From the NCBI GenBank assembly GCA_014380985.1, contig JACMIU010000497.1, positions 1-6,341 of the forward strand: a stretch of DNA of 6,341 nt, given 5' to 3'. The notes under the pieces are model-generated. The model did no database searches. It worked only from the letters and a program-made list of their open reading frames with translations, and was not told where the DNA came from. Each line of letters begins with the position of its first letter. The stretch's first letter is position 1. Both the position numbers and the translations under genes were made by a program. Below are positions 5,623-6,341 of the stretch, piece after piece. The stretch comes from Armatimonadota bacterium. Lineage in GTDB: Bacteria > Armatimonadota > Armatimonadia > Armatimonadales > Armatimonadaceae.

Positions 5623-6180
5623 ATGATGGTTCGTGCCGCGACGGAAACCGATATTCCCGCGTTGCTCGCGCTTCAGGACGCGAACCTGATAACCAACGTT
5701 TCGCCGGAAGCGCAGGCGACTGGCGGGTTTGTCACCACGCCGTACACGCCGGACACGATGCGCCGCTTTTTCGCCGCGAAGACTGCGTTTGTCGCCGTGG
5801 ACGAAACCGGTGCGGTCGTCGGCTATGCGTTCGCGGGGGCGTGGGACTTGTACGGGGAGTGGGCGATTTTCCCGTTCATGGTCGGGCGGCTACTGACCCT
5901 GCCCGCGTTCCACGGCACGGTGATAACCAGCGGGAACTCGTTCCAGTACGGGCCCGTTTGCGTCGCGGAATCGGCACGGGGAACCGGGGTACCGGCGGCG
6001 TTGTTCGCGCACGTCTGCGCCGCGTTCGCGCCGCGCTTCCCGATGGGCGTGACGTTCATCAACAAGCGCAACACACGCTCCCTCGCCGCGCATCAACGCA
6101 AATTGGACTTCGAGATCATTGACGAGTGGGACTACGGAACCGAATCGTTCTACTCGCTGGCGTTTCTGACCGCGCCTTAG
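5623..6180 (+). CDS. GNAT family N-acetyltransferase
   Basis: The 185-residue product shows the GNAT fold: an N-terminal VRAATETDIPALLALQ (3-18), beta strands TAFVAVDETGAVVGYAF (54-70), the acetyl-CoA pyrophosphate loop RGTG (119-122) in AESARGTGVPAALF, and a C-terminal NTRSLAAHQRKLDFEIIDEW (150-169) typical of motif B. It should transfer an acetyl group from acetyl-CoA to an amine, but the substrate cannot be read from the sequence. RimI-like ribosomal protein acetylation is tempting from the neighbours, yet nothing in the sequence supports it. Its ATG directly follows the obg stop TAA, and a second ATG at 5626 is an equally possible start. This spacing implies co-transcription and translational coupling with obg; GGAG at 5607-5610 inside obg may serve as binding site. 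It ends with a four-base overlap with a convergent gene. Confidence 0.88.
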   Translation: MMVRAATETDIPALLALQDANLITNVSPEAQATGGFVTTPYTPDTMRRFFAAKTAFVAVDETGAVVGYAFAGAWDLYGEWAIFPFMVGRLLTLPAFHGTVITSGNSFQYGPVCVAESARGTGVPAALFAHVCAAFAPRFPMGVTFINKRNTRSLAAHQRKLDFEIIDEWDYGTESFYSLAFLTAP

Positions 6181-6341
6181 CGTCCGGCGGCAAGCGGCAC
6201 ACTCACGGCGTCGAGCTCCTCACGGGCGGACGCGACCGACACGGCTTCGGCGGCGACGGTGCGAACGTTCTCCGAGAGCGTCGCCAGTGTTGCCGCGCCC
6301 GCATCGCCGATCTGGTACGCGCTTAAGCCAAGCCGGAGCGA
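6177..6341 (-). CDS. 3' end of an unidentified convergent gene (5' part beyond window)
   Basis: Reading the minus strand from the right edge gives 54 codons ending in TAA at 6179-6177. About four fifths of its codons end in G or C, the use expected for a real gene here. The peptide reads SLRLGLSAYQIGDAGAATL..., then an alanine-rich, probably helical stretch with ENVRTVAAEAVSVASAREEL, ending VSVPLAAGR. I do not recognise the family. It is convergent to the acetyltransferase gene and overlaps it by four bases, and no terminator hairpin was seen at the junction. The plus strand is also open here, but that peptide resembles no protein I know. Confidence 0.5.
   Translation of the reverse strand, partial: SLRLGLSAYQIGDAGAATLATLSENVRTVAAEAVSVASAREELDAVSVPLAAGR

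Noticed and set aside
6126..6326. 66-residue plus-strand frame at the right end
   Set aside because: It overlaps the acetyltransferase out of frame, is rich in Arg/Gly as expected for a shadow, and the minus strand gives a more protein-like reading.

Overview
The window is bacterial chromosomal DNA, moderately GC-rich, with compact core genes. It holds two complete housekeeping blocks between two genes cut by the window edges. The lineage cannot be fixed from the sequence. GyrB is of the short type (no long insert in the TOPRIM half). L27 begins directly with MAHKKG, so it lacks the cleavable N-terminus known from Firmicutes. Together with a TTG-started Obg and a sigma factor carrying a long helical tail, this is compatible with a deep-branching phylum such as Armatimonadota, but that is a guess.

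Layout. (1) Bases 1-1093, minus strand: an ECF-type sigma factor whose reading frame stays open through the left edge, with a long TPR-like C-terminal extension. (2) Bases 1094-1241: a divergent intergenic region with a clear sigma-70-type promoter for gyrB and a possible leader hairpin. (3) Bases 1242-3317, plus: gyrB. (4) Bases 3318-3488: a possible weak terminator, a near-consensus promoter (TTGACA, 17 bases, TACAAT) and a structured leader of about 93 bases. (5) Bases 3489-4171: rplU and rpmA (ribosomal proteins L21 and L27). (6) Bases 4172-4275: a textbook intrinsic terminator, then a 14-base perfect palindrome just before the Obg ribosome binding site. (7) Bases 4276-5622: the Obg GTPase with a TTG start. 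(8) Bases 5623-6180: a GNAT acetyltransferase that begins on the base after the Obg stop. (9) Bases 6177-6341, minus: the 3' end of an unidentified convergent gene.

How the genes fit together. rplU-rpmA-obg is a widely conserved cluster serving the 50S ribosomal subunit: L21 and L27 are structural proteins and Obg is a late assembly GTPase. Here a strong terminator separates the ribosomal pair from obg, so Obg and the acetyltransferase probably have separate control or depend on read-through. gyrB supplies the ATPase subunit of DNA gyrase and has its own promoter. No mobile element, CRISPR array, tRNA or rRNA was seen. I found no clearly new multi-gene system. The points most worth a second look are the tailed sigma factor, departures from consensus in key motifs (GyrB QDK, Obg SRTD), the rplU leader, and the rpmA-obg junction.
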